Notes: generated by a model not told the origin, from the sequence alone. A stretch of 64,000 bases of DNA from Planococcus antarcticus DSM 14505 (GCF_001687565.2 NZ_CP016534.2:3290501-3354500); one strand, 5' to 3'. Counted from the stretch's first letter, positions 51,836 through 60,989 are shown. A program made the numbers and translations.

Positions 51836-52105
51836 CTACCAACTGGCCTTTTTAACACCGGGAATCTGGCCTTTATGCGCCAAATCCCTAAAAACGATCC
51901 GCGACATGCCGAACTTGCGCATAAAGCCGCGTGGTCTCCCTGTCACACCGCAGCGATTATTTAAACGGACTGGAGATGAATCTTTCGGCAAATTTGCCAA
52001 TGCCTGAAAGTCACCTTTTTCTTTCAGTTCCTGACGCAGTTCTGCATATCGTTCAACCATTGCCTGCTGCTTTTTATGACGTGCAACTTTTGATTTTTTA
52101 GCCAT
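51836..52105 (-). CDS. rpsN: Alternate ribosomal protein S14 (zinc-independent form)
   Basis: An 89-residue S14 of the C-minus type: no CxxC zinc pairs, only [20 protein letters not shown] (with a single Cys) in place of the zinc-binding version. In Bacillus such a paralog (YhzA) replaces the zinc form during zinc starvation under Zur control. ATG 52105 follows TTAGGAGG. A Zur box lies just upstream at 52119-52138. It is a good partner to the adjacent L33 and COG0523 genes. Confidence 0.92.
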   Translation of the reverse strand: MAKKSKVARHKKQQAMVERYAELRQELKEKGDFQALANLPKDSSPVRLNNRCGVTGRPRGFMRKFGMSRIVFRDLAHKGQIPGVKKASW

Positions 52106-52118
52106 TCTTCTACCTCCT

Positions 52119-52138
52119 AAAAGTAATTATTACGATTT
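52119..52138 (-). promoter_or_regulatory. Zur box upstream of rpsN
   Basis: AAAAGTAATTATTACGATTT on the plus strand fits the Bacillus Zur pattern (AAATCGTAATNATTACGATTT). It lies between rpmG and rpsN, near the rpsN ribosome-binding site. Confidence 0.7.
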
Positions 52139-52153
52139 ATATTTCACAAAAAA

Positions 52154-52303
52154 TTATTTCGTCTCACGGTGAATCGTGACCTTCTTGAGACGTGGACTGT
52201 ATTTTTTCAATTCAATGCGTTCCGGGTTTGTCCGCTTATTTTTCGTTGTGTTGTAATTTCGGTCCCCGGTTTCTGTGCATGCTAATGTTATATTGACTCT
52301 CAT
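52154..52303 (-). CDS. rpmG: Ribosomal protein L33 (zinc-independent paralog)
   Basis: A 49-residue L33 that reads [17 protein letters not shown] and continues [29 protein letters not shown]. It has one Cys only, so the zinc-binding CxxC pairs of the ordinary L33 are missing. ATG 52303 follows TGAGGAGG. Its stop is followed by the Zur-box segment and rpsN. Together with the S14 paralog it forms a set for saving zinc in ribosomes (established for Bacillus subtilis). Confidence 0.92.
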   Translation of the reverse strand: MRVNITLACTETGDRNYNTTKNKRTNPERIELKKYSPRLKKVTIHRETK

Positions 52304-52315
52304 CGTTTTTCCTCC

Positions 52316-53434
52316 TCAAGAAAGTAATTGAAATCCTGGCAGTGGATCATGGAATGTTGTCCAATCCTGTGTCTCTTCTTCATCTGTCAGCAAACACTGA
52401 TCCAGCTCTTTGACTATACCTGCTTGGTCCATGTCAATGCCAATCATCACCAACTCGGTCATTTTAACGCCATTTTCCAGATCCCATTGGCCTGCATGCT
52501 CAATGCCAAGCGATGGCCCGGCCTGTGACAATAAAACCGCCGCTTCAGTTCTTGTTGCAAGCCACAAAAAGCCTTTGGCACGAACAACTTCCACTGGCCA
52601 TTCCAATATCCATTCCATCAGCCGTTCTGGATGGAACGGTTTTTTGCTCCGGTAGACAAATGAAGCAATGCCATATTCATCGGATTCGGGAATATGCTCT
52701 TCGTTCAGTTCCTTGATCCAGCCGGCGCTTTGGCTCGATTTATCAAAATCGAATAAGCCCGTGTTTACTACTTTGTCCAAAGCCACTTTCGAGTTCATGG
52801 TTTCAATGATCTGCGCATCCGGATTTAGTGATGCAAGCAACCCCTTTAGTCGGTTTCGTTCCTGCGGCGTCACCAAATCCATTTTGTTTACTAGAATGAC
52901 ATTGGCAAACTCGATTTGATCGATCAGTAAGTCCGAAATTTCCCGAACGTCTTCTGCTGTCGCCTCTTGGCTTCTTTCCAGCAGCGACTCTCCAGATGCA
53001 AAATCCTTCCAAAAAGCATAACCATCCACTACGGTAACTAACGTATCCAAGCGGCAAATTTTTGTCAAATCGATTCCTATCGCTTCGTCCTGATATGTGA
53101 AAGTTTGCGCCACTGGCAACGGTTCGCTGATGCCGGATGATTCGATCACGATGCAGTCGATATCTCCAAGTTTCACCAGCTTCTCAACCTCCACCATGAG
53201 ATCCTCCCTCAAGGTACAGCAGATGCAGCCATTCTGCATTTGGACCAGTTTTTCCTCTGTCTGAGAAAAGCCTCCTTGTTGGACCAAGGCTGCATCTATG
53301 TTCACTTCGCTCATGTCATTGACAATAACTGCCACTTTCAGGTTTTCCCGGTTGTGAAGCAAATGATTGAGCAAAGTTGTTTTGCCAGCTCCCAGATACC
53401 CGCTCAGCACCGTAACCGGAACAAGTTCTTCCAT
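52316..53434 (-). CDS. COG0523-family GTPase, probable zinc metallochaperone (YciC-type)
   Basis: A 372-residue P-loop GTPase: Walker [11 protein letters not shown] at residues 12-21, the metal-binding CxCC (Cys70, 72, 73 in [12 protein letters not shown]), ESSGISEP, and the base motif NKMD. The C-terminal domain from about 260 is the usual CobW-C fold ([18 protein letters not shown]). Members are called YciC in Bacillus, being Zur-regulated. A Zur box lies 30 bases upstream. ATG 53434 follows AGGAGGCTG. The stop codon is 12 bases before rpmG. Confidence 0.9.
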   Translation of the reverse strand: MEELVPVTVLSGYLGAGKTTLLNHLLHNRENLKVAVIVNDMSEVNIDAALVQQGGFSQTEEKLVQMQNGCICCTLREDLMVEVEKLVKLGDIDCIVIESSGISEPLPVAQTFTYQDEAIGIDLTKICRLDTLVTVVDGYAFWKDFASGESLLERSQEATAEDVREISDLLIDQIEFANVILVNKMDLVTPQERNRLKGLLASLNPDAQIIETMNSKVALDKVVNTGLFDFDKSSQSAGWIKELNEEHIPESDEYGIASFVYRSKKPFHPERLMEWILEWPVEVVRAKGFLWLATRTEAAVLLSQAGPSLGIEHAGQWDLENGVKMTELVMIGIDMDQAGIVKELDQCLLTDEEETQDWTTFHDPLPGFQLLS

Positions 53435-53463
53435 AATGGCACAGCCTCCTTTCTATTTCCCTT

Positions 53464-53484
53464 AAATAGTAATGATTACGTTTT
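53464..53484 (-). promoter_or_regulatory. Zur box upstream of the COG0523 GTPase gene
   Basis: A 21-bp near-palindrome with the centre GTAATGATTAC at 53469-53479 and AAA/TTT flanks, matching the Zur consensus well. Confidence 0.75.
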
Positions 53485-53648
53485 AAATTGTACAAAAAAA
53501 AGAGCAGTAAAGCAAGCCTTTATTTTTCATCGGATATTTGTCGCTGTACTTTCGCATTCATCCAAGGTAACCCCTCTGCTCCTTCTAGTCGCTCTGCTTG
53601 GCGCTTGAAGAAAAATATAATTTTCCTATTCCGCAGAAATTACGAGGG

Positions 53649-53674
53649 GTTTATTCTGAAAAACTACGGGGTAG
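53649..53674 (+). promoter_or_regulatory. SigB-type promoter of the first DUF2382 gene
   Basis: GTTTAT (53649-53654), 14 bases, GGGTAG (53669-53674), matching the general-stress pattern; about 50 bases before ATG 53728. Confidence 0.62.
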
Positions 53675-53727
53675 ATTATCATTACCTTACTTTACAGGTG
53701 ATTGATCACTATTAGGAGGAATTGACA

Positions 53728-54549
53728 ATGACAAACAAAGAAACAACTTTAATTCAAGCATACGACGTACAAGCGGAAGTTTTGCATAAAATCAGTGAAC
53801 TGAAAGCACAAGGCTATAAAGAAGAGGATATGTATGTAATTGCCAAGCATGATGATCAGCTGTCCATGGTCCAGGGCCAGACGGATGTTCATTTAAATAC
53901 ACAGGAAGACGAGGATATAATGGGCAAATTCAAATCTTTTATTTCTGGAGAGGATTCCACACGAGACGCTTTCACTCAAATGGGATTGGGAACCAGCGAA
54001 GCAGATGAGTATTACCGCCAAGTAGAAAACGGCAAACTCGTGCTTTATGTAAACAGCGACTACGGTTCATCGTATAAGCCATACGATGGCACTCAAACAA
54101 GAGCCGGAGCGGCAAGTAAGACGACTCCCGGCAGCCACGACGAAGAAGAACATCTTCGCCTTCATGAAGAGCGCCTGAGCGTCGACAAAGAACGCGTACA
54201 GACTGGTGAAGTGAATGTAGGCAAGCATGTAGTCGAAGAGCAGCAGACCATCGAAGTACCGGTCGAACGCGAAGAGGTCTACTTAGAACGCCGGCAGGTA
54301 AACGAAGAAGTCACCTCCGGAACAGGTGGATTGACGGATAAAGGCGTTTACGATGATGGAGAAACCATCCACATCCCTGTTTCCGAAGAACGGGTCGAAG
54401 TCAGCAAGAAAGACGTCGTCAGTGAAGAAATTATTGTCGGCAAACGCAAAGTGCAGGACACGGAAGTGGTCAATGAAACCGTACGCCGCGAAGAAGCGGA
54501 TATTGACGAACAGGTCAAATCGAAAAAAGATGAGCGCAACTCATTTTAA
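53728..54549 (+). CDS. General-stress protein with YflT and DUF2382 domains, copy 1
   Basis: A 273-residue soluble protein. The N-terminal YflT-type heat-stress domain (residues 8-105: AYDVQAEVLHKISELKAQGYKEEDMYVIAKHDDQL) precedes a DUF2382 (YsnF/AvaK) region around 135-265. This part has repeated beta strands such as RLHEERLSVDKERVQTGEVNVGKHVVEE and TIEVPVEREEVYLERR. It probably protects against stress, but no enzymatic role is known. ATG 53728 follows AGGAGGAATTGACA by 8 bases. A SigB-type promoter precedes it. It is followed by a hairpin terminator and a paralog. Confidence 0.85.
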   Translation: MTNKETTLIQAYDVQAEVLHKISELKAQGYKEEDMYVIAKHDDQLSMVQGQTDVHLNTQEDEDIMGKFKSFISGEDSTRDAFTQMGLGTSEADEYYRQVENGKLVLYVNSDYGSSYKPYDGTQTRAGAASKTTPGSHDEEEHLRLHEERLSVDKERVQTGEVNVGKHVVEEQQTIEVPVEREEVYLERRQVNEEVTSGTGGLTDKGVYDDGETIHIPVSEERVEVSKKDVVSEEIIVGKRKVQDTEVVNETVRREEADIDEQVKSKKDERNSF

Positions 54550-54557
54550 TGAGCAGC

Positions 54558-54600
54558 AAAAGGCGCATCCGGTCGAGTTGATCTGGATGCGCCTTTTACG
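54558..54600 (+). terminator. Terminator between the two DUF2382 genes
   Basis: AAAAGGCGCATCC pairs perfectly with GGATGCGCCTTTT across a 14-base loop, then TTTT. Each of the paralogs therefore has its own terminator. Confidence 0.85.
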
Positions 54601-54615
54601 TCCTGATGTCATGAG

Positions 54616-54642
54616 GTTTATCCCGCATGCAACTATGGGTAA
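54616..54642 (+). promoter_or_regulatory. SigB-type promoter of the second DUF2382 gene
   Basis: GTTTAT (54616-54621), 15 bases, GGGTAA (54637-54642), about 50 bases upstream of the start codon. Confidence 0.62.
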
Positions 54643-54692
54643 AAGAGCTTTAACAAAGTTAATTGGTGCAAGTGACACAGGAGGAATAGAGC

Positions 54693-55511
54693 ATGGAGAA
54701 AAAAGGGAATAAACTCATCGGTCTTTTTGACGCGCAGGCGCAAGTACTGATCAAAGTGGGTGAATTAAAAGCAGCAGGATACGAAGAAGAAGAGCTGTAT
54801 CTAGTATCCAATCATGACGAACAGATCCACTTGCTGATCGATCACACCGCGGTTCATGTCGACACACAGGACCGCGATAATTTCAAAGGCAAAGTCATTG
54901 CCTTTTTAGCTGGCGAAGACATCACAAAAGATGCCTTTAACCGGATGGGACTACACACGGAAGAAACAGACCATTATTTCCGGCAGGTCGAGAACGGCAA
55001 GCTCCTCCTTTACACAAACAGTGAACCTGCATCTGCACCTCAACCGGAAGCAGCTTTGCGACCCGACCGAGAAAGCGATCTTCCTACTGCCGGCTCCGAT
55101 ACCGAAGAGCAGCATCTCGCACTCCACGAGGAACAGCTAAGCATCGACAAGGAAAAAGTCCAGACAGGTAAAATTCAGGTCCAGAAGCAGCTGGTGGAAG
55201 AAGATAGAGAAATTCAAGTACCAGTGGAACGTGAAGAAATTGTCATCGACCGACGCCCCCTTTCTGCGGAAATGGACACCGAAAAAGATGAGCAGGTGCT
55301 GACACCAAAACAAGCTTACGAAAAAGGCGATGCCATCTACATTCCGCTCTCCGAAGAGCGCCTGGATATCGGCAAAAAGAAAGTGATCCGTGAAGAAATT
55401 GTCATCGGCAAACGCAAAGTCAAAGACGTTCAAGTCATCAATGAAACCGTTCGGCGGGAAGTAGCGGATGTTGAAGAGACAGGAGATGTCAAGAAAGTGG
55501 AGAAACCATAA
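54693..55511 (+). CDS. General-stress protein with YflT and DUF2382 domains, copy 2
   Basis: A 272-residue paralog of the preceding gene: YflT-like domain at 8-105 (LFDAQAQVLIKVGELKAAGYEEEELYLVSNHDEQ) and DUF2382 from about 135 (QHLALHEEQLSIDKEKVQTG; EIQVPVEREEIVIDRR). Clear tandem duplication, as the domain order and key residues match throughout. ATG 54693 follows AGGAGG. It has its own SigB-type promoter and its own terminator, so the copies can be controlled separately. Confidence 0.85.
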   Translation: MEKKGNKLIGLFDAQAQVLIKVGELKAAGYEEEELYLVSNHDEQIHLLIDHTAVHVDTQDRDNFKGKVIAFLAGEDITKDAFNRMGLHTEETDHYFRQVENGKLLLYTNSEPASAPQPEAALRPDRESDLPTAGSDTEEQHLALHEEQLSIDKEKVQTGKIQVQKQLVEEDREIQVPVEREEIVIDRRPLSAEMDTEKDEQVLTPKQAYEKGDAIYIPLSEERLDIGKKKVIREEIVIGKRKVKDVQVINETVRREVADVEETGDVKKVEKP

Positions 55512-55514
55512 AAA

Positions 55515-55548
55515 ACAAGGCAACCATTAGGGTTGCCTTGTTTTTTTG
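55515..55548. terminator. Rho-independent terminator of copy 2, convergent with the Yip1 gene
   Basis: AACAAGGCAACC pairs with GGTTGCCTTGTT across a 5-base loop, followed by TTTTTTT. The A-run on the other side could serve the minus strand. Confidence 0.88.
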
Positions 55549-55554
55549 AACAAC

Positions 55555-56181
55555 TTATACACTTGCAATCATAACTGCAGCAATAATGGCCACGATGATT
55601 ACAATAAACACCGTTGCAGGAATAACGATGATAAAAAAACCTTTCCAGGCGGAAATTCTATGCGCTTCCCCAACAGCTTTGCATTGAACGATGAACGTCC
55701 AAATAGACACAATCCCTAAAATAAGGATGAAAAGTAGCGATAGCAGATCGCCGTCTTCAAATGGCATCTCACCTGACTGTAGAAAATAAGTTTCTGGAAA
55801 TAGCAGCATCCAAAACACTAGCATGGGAAAAAGCCAAATTTGCGGAATTTGCCCCGTTAATACTGCACGAAACATTTCGGTATACGTGGCTTCACCTTTA
55901 AATAACCGGCCAACCAACAGGTAAATACCGGAACCAATAGCCGTACTCACTACAGCTCCAATCGGTCCACCTAACAGAGCCAGCAAAAAGATTCCCCCTA
56001 CAGGAAGAAACTGCTCTGAATCTAGACTGCTAAGAAGACCTCCCACAAAGCCTGACAAAACAATTAATAAGAAGGTAAAACTAGACGCTTTCTCTTCAAT
56101 GACGTATCGAACGCTAGCGCGTGGACGCGTCCAGATTGCGGTAAATGGATTTAAATTTTCTTGATACTCTGTAGTTTTCAA
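55555..56181 (-). CDS. Yip1-domain membrane protein
   Basis: A 208-residue integral-membrane protein of the Yip1 family. Five helices are seen (FTFLLIVLSGFVGGLLSSL, FLLALLGGPIGAVVSTAIGSGIYLLVG, WLFPMLVFWMLLF, LLFILILGIVSIWTFIVQ, GFFIIVIPATVFIVIIVAIIAAVMIA). The bacterial family has no defined role. Starts at ATG 56181 with AGGTGGAGATC upstream. The next gene upstream is moaC (divergent). Confidence 0.78.
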   Translation of the reverse strand: MKTTEYQENLNPFTAIWTRPRASVRYVIEEKASSFTFLLIVLSGFVGGLLSSLDSEQFLPVGGIFLLALLGGPIGAVVSTAIGSGIYLLVGRLFKGEATYTEMFRAVLTGQIPQIWLFPMLVFWMLLFPETYFLQSGEMPFEDGDLLSLLFILILGIVSIWTFIVQCKAVGEAHRISAWKGFFIIVIPATVFIVIIVAIIAAVMIASV

Positions 56182-56400
56182 TTGATCTCCACCTTTTTCT
56201 TATGCTATTTCTATTCAAACACACTGGAATAATATTGTAAATAATAGAAATTATACCCACTCGTCAAATTAAGATAAATTCCTCGATTTTGAGAGCGTAA
56301 AATAAGGTCACTGATGCTTGATTGAATGGTCACATGAACAATCATGTCTTCCATCAGTCATGCTATACTGAAAATATTCACTACTGAAAGGATGATTCCG

Positions 56401-56889
56401 TTGTCAGAACTGACTCATTTCAATGCTCAAGGCCGCGCAAAAATGGTCGACGTCTCCGATAAGAAAGACAGCGTCCGCACAGCCCGTGCCACTACTTCTG
56501 TTCTGCTGAACAAAGCGATTTACCAACAGATCAAAGAAGGCACCAATAAAAAAGGTGATGTCTTTGCCGTCGCTCAGGTGGCCGGCATTATGGCCGCCAA
56601 AAACACCGCACAGATTATTCCAATGTGCCATCCCTTGGCTCTTAGTGGTGTCGATATTGAATTTCAGTGGAACGTCGATGAAGATGTTAATCATTTTGAA
56701 GTCTTGCTGACAGCCGAAGTCAAAACGAAGGGGCCCACAGGTGTTGAGATGGAAGCTCTAACGGCCGCTTCAGCTGCTGCTTTGACGATCTACGATATGT
56801 GCAAAGCCGCCGGTAAGGAAATGATCATCGGTCCGACGATGCTACTCCAGAAAACCGGCGGGAAATCAGGTGATTACGCACGCGACTGA
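56401..56889 (+). CDS. moaC: Cyclic pyranopterin monophosphate synthase (MoaC)
   Basis: A 162-residue enzyme making cyclic pyranopterin monophosphate in molybdenum-cofactor synthesis. Conserved: [15 protein letters not shown] near residue 14, [21 protein letters not shown] near 58-80, and [23 protein letters not shown] near 117. TTG 56401 is used (AAAGGA 8-9 bases upstream); an earlier opening at 56344 has no ribosome-binding site. It faces the moaB-moeB group across a terminator. Confidence 0.93.
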   Translation: MSELTHFNAQGRAKMVDVSDKKDSVRTARATTSVLLNKAIYQQIKEGTNKKGDVFAVAQVAGIMAAKNTAQIIPMCHPLALSGVDIEFQWNVDEDVNHFEVLLTAEVKTKGPTGVEMEALTAASAAALTIYDMCKAAGKEMIIGPTMLLQKTGGKSGDYARD

Positions 56890-56998
56890 CGGTCCACTCC
56901 AGATAATTTTCATCAACAACAGTACCGAGATGATCGACGGAAAATCCGCCGATCTGCTGAGCCATGACGGCAACTTCACCGCTTAATCAACTGTACCT

Positions 56999-57050
56999 AA
57001 AAAGCCTATGGACCTGTCATGAACTGACGGTTCCATAGGCTTTTACTTTT
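56999..57050. terminator. Bidirectional terminator between moaC and moaB
   Basis: AAAGCCTATGGA and TCCATAGGCTTT form a strong stem with an inner TGTCA/TGACG-like part. T-rich sequence on both sides would serve both genes. Confidence 0.82.
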
Positions 57051-57082
57051 TACTGGTTGGTGAATCTTTTTTCAGCAACTTA

Positions 57083-57598
57083 CTAAAAACCTGGCTGGTG
57101 GTGTTTGTTCAATTCAGAGTAAATGTGCTGGATTTCCGGGAGGATCAGCCGTTCCATCGCAAGTTTCACAGCTCCCCTGGATCCCGGTAGAACGAAGATG
57201 GCTTTGTCATTGACAACACCTGCTGCTGCGCGGCTTAGAAGCGCTTTCGTGCCGATGTCTTCGGAAAAGCTAACGTAACGAAAGAGTTCACCAAACCCAT
57301 CAATTTCCTTTTCAAAAAACGGCTTGACGGCTTCCAAGGTGACATCGCGTTTGGCAATTCCCGTTCCGCCAGTAGTAATAACTACATCAATTCGATCCTT
57401 CTCAAGCCAGTCGGACACGATAACGCGAATGGCCGCAATATCATCTTCCACTACGTCATACTCCACTATTTCCAGCCCTTCATTCCGGGCGAGCCGCTGT
57501 ACAAGCTGGCCTCCGGTATCCGTCTCTTTTGTCCGCGTATCGCTGACAGTCAATACCGCCATGCGCACTTGATGATCCGTTTGGAACGATTCCGACAT
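57083..57598 (-). CDS. moaB: Molybdenum cofactor biosynthesis protein MoaB
   Basis: A 171-residue MogA/MoaB protein that adenylates molybdopterin. Typical: VLTVSDTRTKETDTGGQLVQ at residues 14-33, VITTGGTGIAKRDVT near 73, and the S-G/PG-rich PGSRGAVKLAM near 138. The last gene of the modABC-moeB-moaB operon, with an 18-base gap from moeB. AGGAGGGGG is found just before ATG 57598. Length is usual for the family. Confidence 0.92.
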   Translation of the reverse strand: MSESFQTDHQVRMAVLTVSDTRTKETDTGGQLVQRLARNEGLEIVEYDVVEDDIAAIRVIVSDWLEKDRIDVVITTGGTGIAKRDVTLEAVKPFFEKEIDGFGELFRYVSFSEDIGTKALLSRAAAGVVNDKAIFVLPGSRGAVKLAMERLILPEIQHIYSELNKHHQPGF

Positions 57599-57616
57599 GC
57601 AAATTCCCCCTCCTGT

Positions 57617-58636
57617 TTACCCGAATACTTGATGGTATAATTTTCGGCCTGCCGCCACGTTGCGAACACCATGAATCAGCAAACGGCCATTTCCGAACAG
57701 CACCATGCGGTGATGGAAGACTTTCAATTCGACGAAATAAGGCGTTCGTTTTACCCCTGCTTCAAGTCGGTTACCAATTTTTTCAGCATCATCTAAAGTG
57801 ATAGGCCGGTTCGGATCAGGCAGAATCTGAACCGCATCACGGCCGCATAAAACCGCATAGGAACTCACACCTGTTTCGGTAAGCGATGGGAACACTGCGT
57901 CTTCTCCGCACGTTTTACATTGTGGATCTTTGATGCGCGAAACGCCGATATCCAGCTGGCTATTATCCCACAAATTGAAATGATGGATCTTTTTCCGCAT
58001 CGCTTCTCGGTTTCCGCTCAGCCATTTCAGCGCTTCTGTGCATTGAAGCGCTGCCGTCACCTGGACCGCTGGTGAAATGATGCCGACCGTATCACATGTT
58101 TCATTGATTGCTGGAAGGACGGGCAAAAGACAGCGAAAACACGAGCTTTCGCTTGGAACGAATGGAAACACGACACCTGAACTGCCCACACAAGCTCCAT
58201 AAATCCATGGCACACCAAATTTTACAGACGCGTCGTTAATCAACAAACGAGTTTCAAAATTATCCGTAGCATCTAAAATCAACTCACTAACTGCCGCGAG
58301 TTTTTCCATCCCTGCTGCATCCAAATGCTCTAAATACGTGAATAATCTTAAATCACTGCGGATGGCTTTTAGCCGTTGCTCTGCCGCCGCCACTTTTGGC
58401 ATCATTTGACGTGCATCTTCTTCCGTGAATAATTGCTGACGTTGCAAATTTGATCTTTCCACGTAATCACGATCGACCAGATGGATGGTTCCAATACCGG
58501 CACGCGTCAATGTTTCAGCAATCGCCGACCCTAAAGCCCCACATCCAACGATGGTGACTGTCGCTAAAGATAGTTTTTGCTGACCCGTTTGGCCAAGCGG
58601 TTTAAATAAGACTTGTCTTGAATAGCGTTCATCCAC
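57617..58636 (-). CDS. moeB: ThiF/MoeB-family adenylyltransferase
   Basis: A 339-residue E1-like enzyme. The ATP motif GCGALGSAIAETLTRAGIGTIHLVDRDYVERSNLQRQ and the DATDNFETRLLIND segment are conserved. A zinc-binding CxxC pair is seen (CFRC; CKTC), and a C-terminal extension of about 80 residues is longer than the minimal MoeB. In this operon it most likely activates MoaD; ThiS activation is less likely because no thiG/thiS is present (inference). ATG 58636 lacks a strong ribosome-binding site. Confidence 0.85.
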   Translation of the reverse strand: MDERYSRQVLFKPLGQTGQQKLSLATVTIVGCGALGSAIAETLTRAGIGTIHLVDRDYVERSNLQRQQLFTEEDARQMMPKVAAAEQRLKAIRSDLRLFTYLEHLDAAGMEKLAAVSELILDATDNFETRLLINDASVKFGVPWIYGACVGSSGVVFPFVPSESSCFRCLLPVLPAINETCDTVGIISPAVQVTAALQCTEALKWLSGNREAMRKKIHHFNLWDNSQLDIGVSRIKDPQCKTCGEDAVFPSLTETGVSSYAVLCGRDAVQILPDPNRPITLDDAEKIGNRLEAGVKRTPYFVELKVFHHRMVLFGNGRLLIHGVRNVAAGRKLYHQVFG

Positions 58637-58726
58637 TTTGCTTCCTACTTTCTAGCCGTTTGATTGCTCAAACAGTTTCTTCGTTATTGTCACTTTACCA
58701 TGATTTACCTAAAACTTCAGTTGTCC

Positions 58727-59365
58727 TCAACCCACGGTCTTCTCTGTCATTTGTCCCTTTTCAATCCGCATAATGCGATCTGCCAGCTTCTCAGCATCCG
58801 CAATCCGGTGTGTCACAAAGATCATCGGAATTTGCCATTGTTGGTGGATCCGCAACAGTTCCTCCTGACAGTGGTCACGGTTGGCGTCATCCAAGGCTGA
58901 AAAGGGTTCATCAAGCAACAGGATATCCGGCTGGGCAGCTAAAGAACGTGTTAATGCGACACGTTGCTTTTCACCACCTGAAATCTGATGGGGGTATTTG
59001 GCCAACAGACTGGTGATACCTAGAATTTTTGTCAGTTCCGTAATATGTAAGATATCCGTTCCCCGAGGCACTGCGTACAAAATATTTTGTTCTACAGTCA
59101 AATGCGGGAACAACGCATAATCCTGAAACAAATAGCCGACTTTCCTCTTTTGAATCTTAAGCGGCTTTTGTCCGCTTTTAAAAAAATCTGTGCCATTCAA
59201 TGAAATCTGCCCGGCATCTGGATGAACAATTCCCGCCAGGCAATTCAGCAGTGTTGTCTTACCGGAACCGGAAGAGCCAACCAGTGCCAGGATTTCTCGG
59301 TCTAGCTCGAATACCATTTTTAAACTAAAATGGTCTAACTGTTTTTGAAAGTCCACTAAAAGCAT
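58727..59365 (-). CDS. modC: Molybdate ABC transporter, ATP-binding protein (ModC-like)
   Basis: A 212-residue ATPase with Walker A GSSGSGKTT (residues 31-39), Q-loop YLFQDYALFPHL, signature ISGGEKQRVAL, Walker B ILLLDEPFSALDD, and switch His in IFVTHRIADA. It lacks the C-terminal regulatory MOP domain of Escherichia coli ModC, so it is a short form. Four bases from modB. Together with ModA and ModB it imports molybdate, feeding the neighbouring cofactor genes. Confidence 0.9.
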   Translation of the reverse strand: MLLVDFQKQLDHFSLKMVFELDREILALVGSSGSGKTTLLNCLAGIVHPDAGQISLNGTDFFKSGQKPLKIQKRKVGYLFQDYALFPHLTVEQNILYAVPRGTDILHITELTKILGITSLLAKYPHQISGGEKQRVALTRSLAAQPDILLLDEPFSALDDANRDHCQEELLRIHQQWQIPMIFVTHRIADAEKLADRIMRIEKGQMTEKTVG

Positions 59366-59369
59366 TTGC

Positions 59370-60053
59370 TCACTCCCTTCCGATACGCATGGCGGTCTTT
59401 CTGCGCCAGTAATTGACCCATGTGATGGCGGCTACCCCAAGTGAGGAAATAATCAGCACCCAAAACAAGGATTTTTCCATATCTCCTGCTTCATAAGCAA
59501 AGTAAATCGCCAGCGGCACCGTTTCCGTCACACCTGGTATATAACCTGCGATCATTAGTGTCGCACCGAATTCGCCGATTCCCCGTGCAAATGCCAGGAT
59601 CAATCCGGCAAGTATGCCCGACCAGGCCAGCGGAAATGTGATGGTCCGAAAAATGCGCCATTCAGATACCCCCATCGTCCGTGCAACATTTTCCCAGCGC
59701 GGATCTACTTTTTCAAAAGCAGCGAGGACACTTTGATACATCAGCGGCAAAGACACCACAAAAGAGGCAATTGCTGCACCAATCCAAGTAAAAACCACTC
59801 GAAATCCGAACCATTGCTCAAGCAAAATGCCCAGTGGACCGTTGACACCGAACAACACAATCAAGCCGAAGCCAATGACTGTCGGCGGTAGAACTAAAGG
59901 CAAAAGAATCAAAGCTTCAACAAGGCTTTTGCCGAAAAATTCGCGCCGGCTCATGAATCGCGCCAGCGCAAGGCTGACCAAAAACACAAATAATGTGGAA
60001 ATAGCTGCTACTCGCAGTGATAACCAAAGTGGCGACAAATCATACGCCATCAT
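59370..60053 (-). CDS. modB: Molybdate ABC transporter permease (ModB)
   Basis: A 227-residue permease with five helices. The EAA-type motif FARGIGEFGATLMIAGYIPGVTETVPLAIYF is near residue 160. An upstream block LALARFMSRREFFGKSLVEALILLPLVLPPTVIGF is typical of ModB/CysU permeases. ATG 60053 follows GGAGAAACACC; it overlaps the end of modA by 4 bases. Position in the operon fits molybdate and not sulfate, in view of the adjacent moaB and moeB. Confidence 0.9.
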   Translation of the reverse strand: MMAYDLSPLWLSLRVAAISTLFVFLVSLALARFMSRREFFGKSLVEALILLPLVLPPTVIGFGLIVLFGVNGPLGILLEQWFGFRVVFTWIGAAIASFVVSLPLMYQSVLAAFEKVDPRWENVARTMGVSEWRIFRTITFPLAWSGILAGLILAFARGIGEFGATLMIAGYIPGVTETVPLAIYFAYEAGDMEKSLFWVLIISSLGVAAITWVNYWRRKTAMRIGRE

Positions 60054-60820
60054 GGTGTTTCTCCATCTGCCGGTAAAAAGCCATATTGCTCAAGAATAGC
60101 CTGCCCTTTTGGACCGGTGACAAAATCCAGAAAAACGGATGCTGCCTGTTGATTTCCAGAAGCTGTTACGATGGCTCCTGGATAAATAATAGAATCCATT
60201 TTCCACGGCACTTCAAGTATCCCTACTATTTCCCGGGAAATAACAGCATCAGAAGAATAAATAATGCCAAGATCAGCATTCCCACTTTCAACATACGTCA
60301 CGACTTGACGGGCATCTTTGGCATAAACAAGCCTGCCTTCAAGCGGTTTCCATAGCTTCTGGCTTTCAAATTCTTGCTTTGTATAAGCTCCAAGTGGCAC
60401 GCTGTCCGGCTCTCCCACCGCAATAGTTTCTTCTGTATTCAATAAAACAGTCGCAAAATTTGTAGTTTCTGGAAATTCTTTACCTGAAGCAAGAACAAGA
60501 CGATTTCCAGCAAATGGCCTGACACTTTCCGACTCAACCAATTGCTGCTTTTCGAGCAATTCCATATCTTTTTCACTAGCCGATAAAAACAGGTCTGTCG
60601 GTGCGCCTTGTTCAATCTGGCTTCTCAGCTTGCTGGATGAGCCGTAATTAAAGCTCAGTTCAATATCCGGTTCCACCTTGTGAAACTCCTGTTCCATCCT
60701 TTTCATCACTTCGGTCAGGCTGGAGGCTGTCGAAACAAGCAGTTCATCATCGTTTGCTGACGTATTGCCGCAGCCGCTCATCAACATAGCTATACTTAGA
60801 AGACACATCATTTTTTTCAT
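60050..60820 (-). CDS. modA: Molybdate-binding lipoprotein (ModA)
   Basis: A 256-residue substrate-binding lipoprotein. The signal MKKMMCLLSIAMLMSGCG holds the lipobox MSGC (lipidated Cys17). The family core STASSLTEVMKRMEQEF, SKLRSQIEQGAPTDLFLSASEKDM and the GIIYSSDAV segment are in order. The ligand contacts (Ser/Ala near residue 32, Ser near 62) appear to be conserved. ATG 60820 follows AAGGGG. First gene of the operon modA-modB-modC-moeB-moaB. Confidence 0.9.
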   Translation of the reverse strand: MKKMMCLLSIAMLMSGCGNTSANDDELLVSTASSLTEVMKRMEQEFHKVEPDIELSFNYGSSSKLRSQIEQGAPTDLFLSASEKDMELLEKQQLVESESVRPFAGNRLVLASGKEFPETTNFATVLLNTEETIAVGEPDSVPLGAYTKQEFESQKLWKPLEGRLVYAKDARQVVTYVESGNADLGIIYSSDAVISREIVGILEVPWKMDSIIYPGAIVTASGNQQAASVFLDFVTGPKGQAILEQYGFLPADGETP

Positions 60821-60989
60821 TTAAAGGACCCCTTATTCTTCTAAAATCGAGCTCGCCCATTCCGGCAAATCCTCTACGTACTTCCAGTATAACGCCAGCT
60901 GGAGAGAAGCTGAATAATTTTCCGAATAATCTTGTAAGAAACCGTTCGTTTAGATAAAATAAGTCACACAAAAAATTAAATACTGTACA

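Noticed and set aside
56890..56998. Short frame after moaC as a possible MoaD remnant
   Set aside because: Only about 33 codons, no ribosome-binding site and no C-terminal Gly-Gly; there is no solid homology that I can see.
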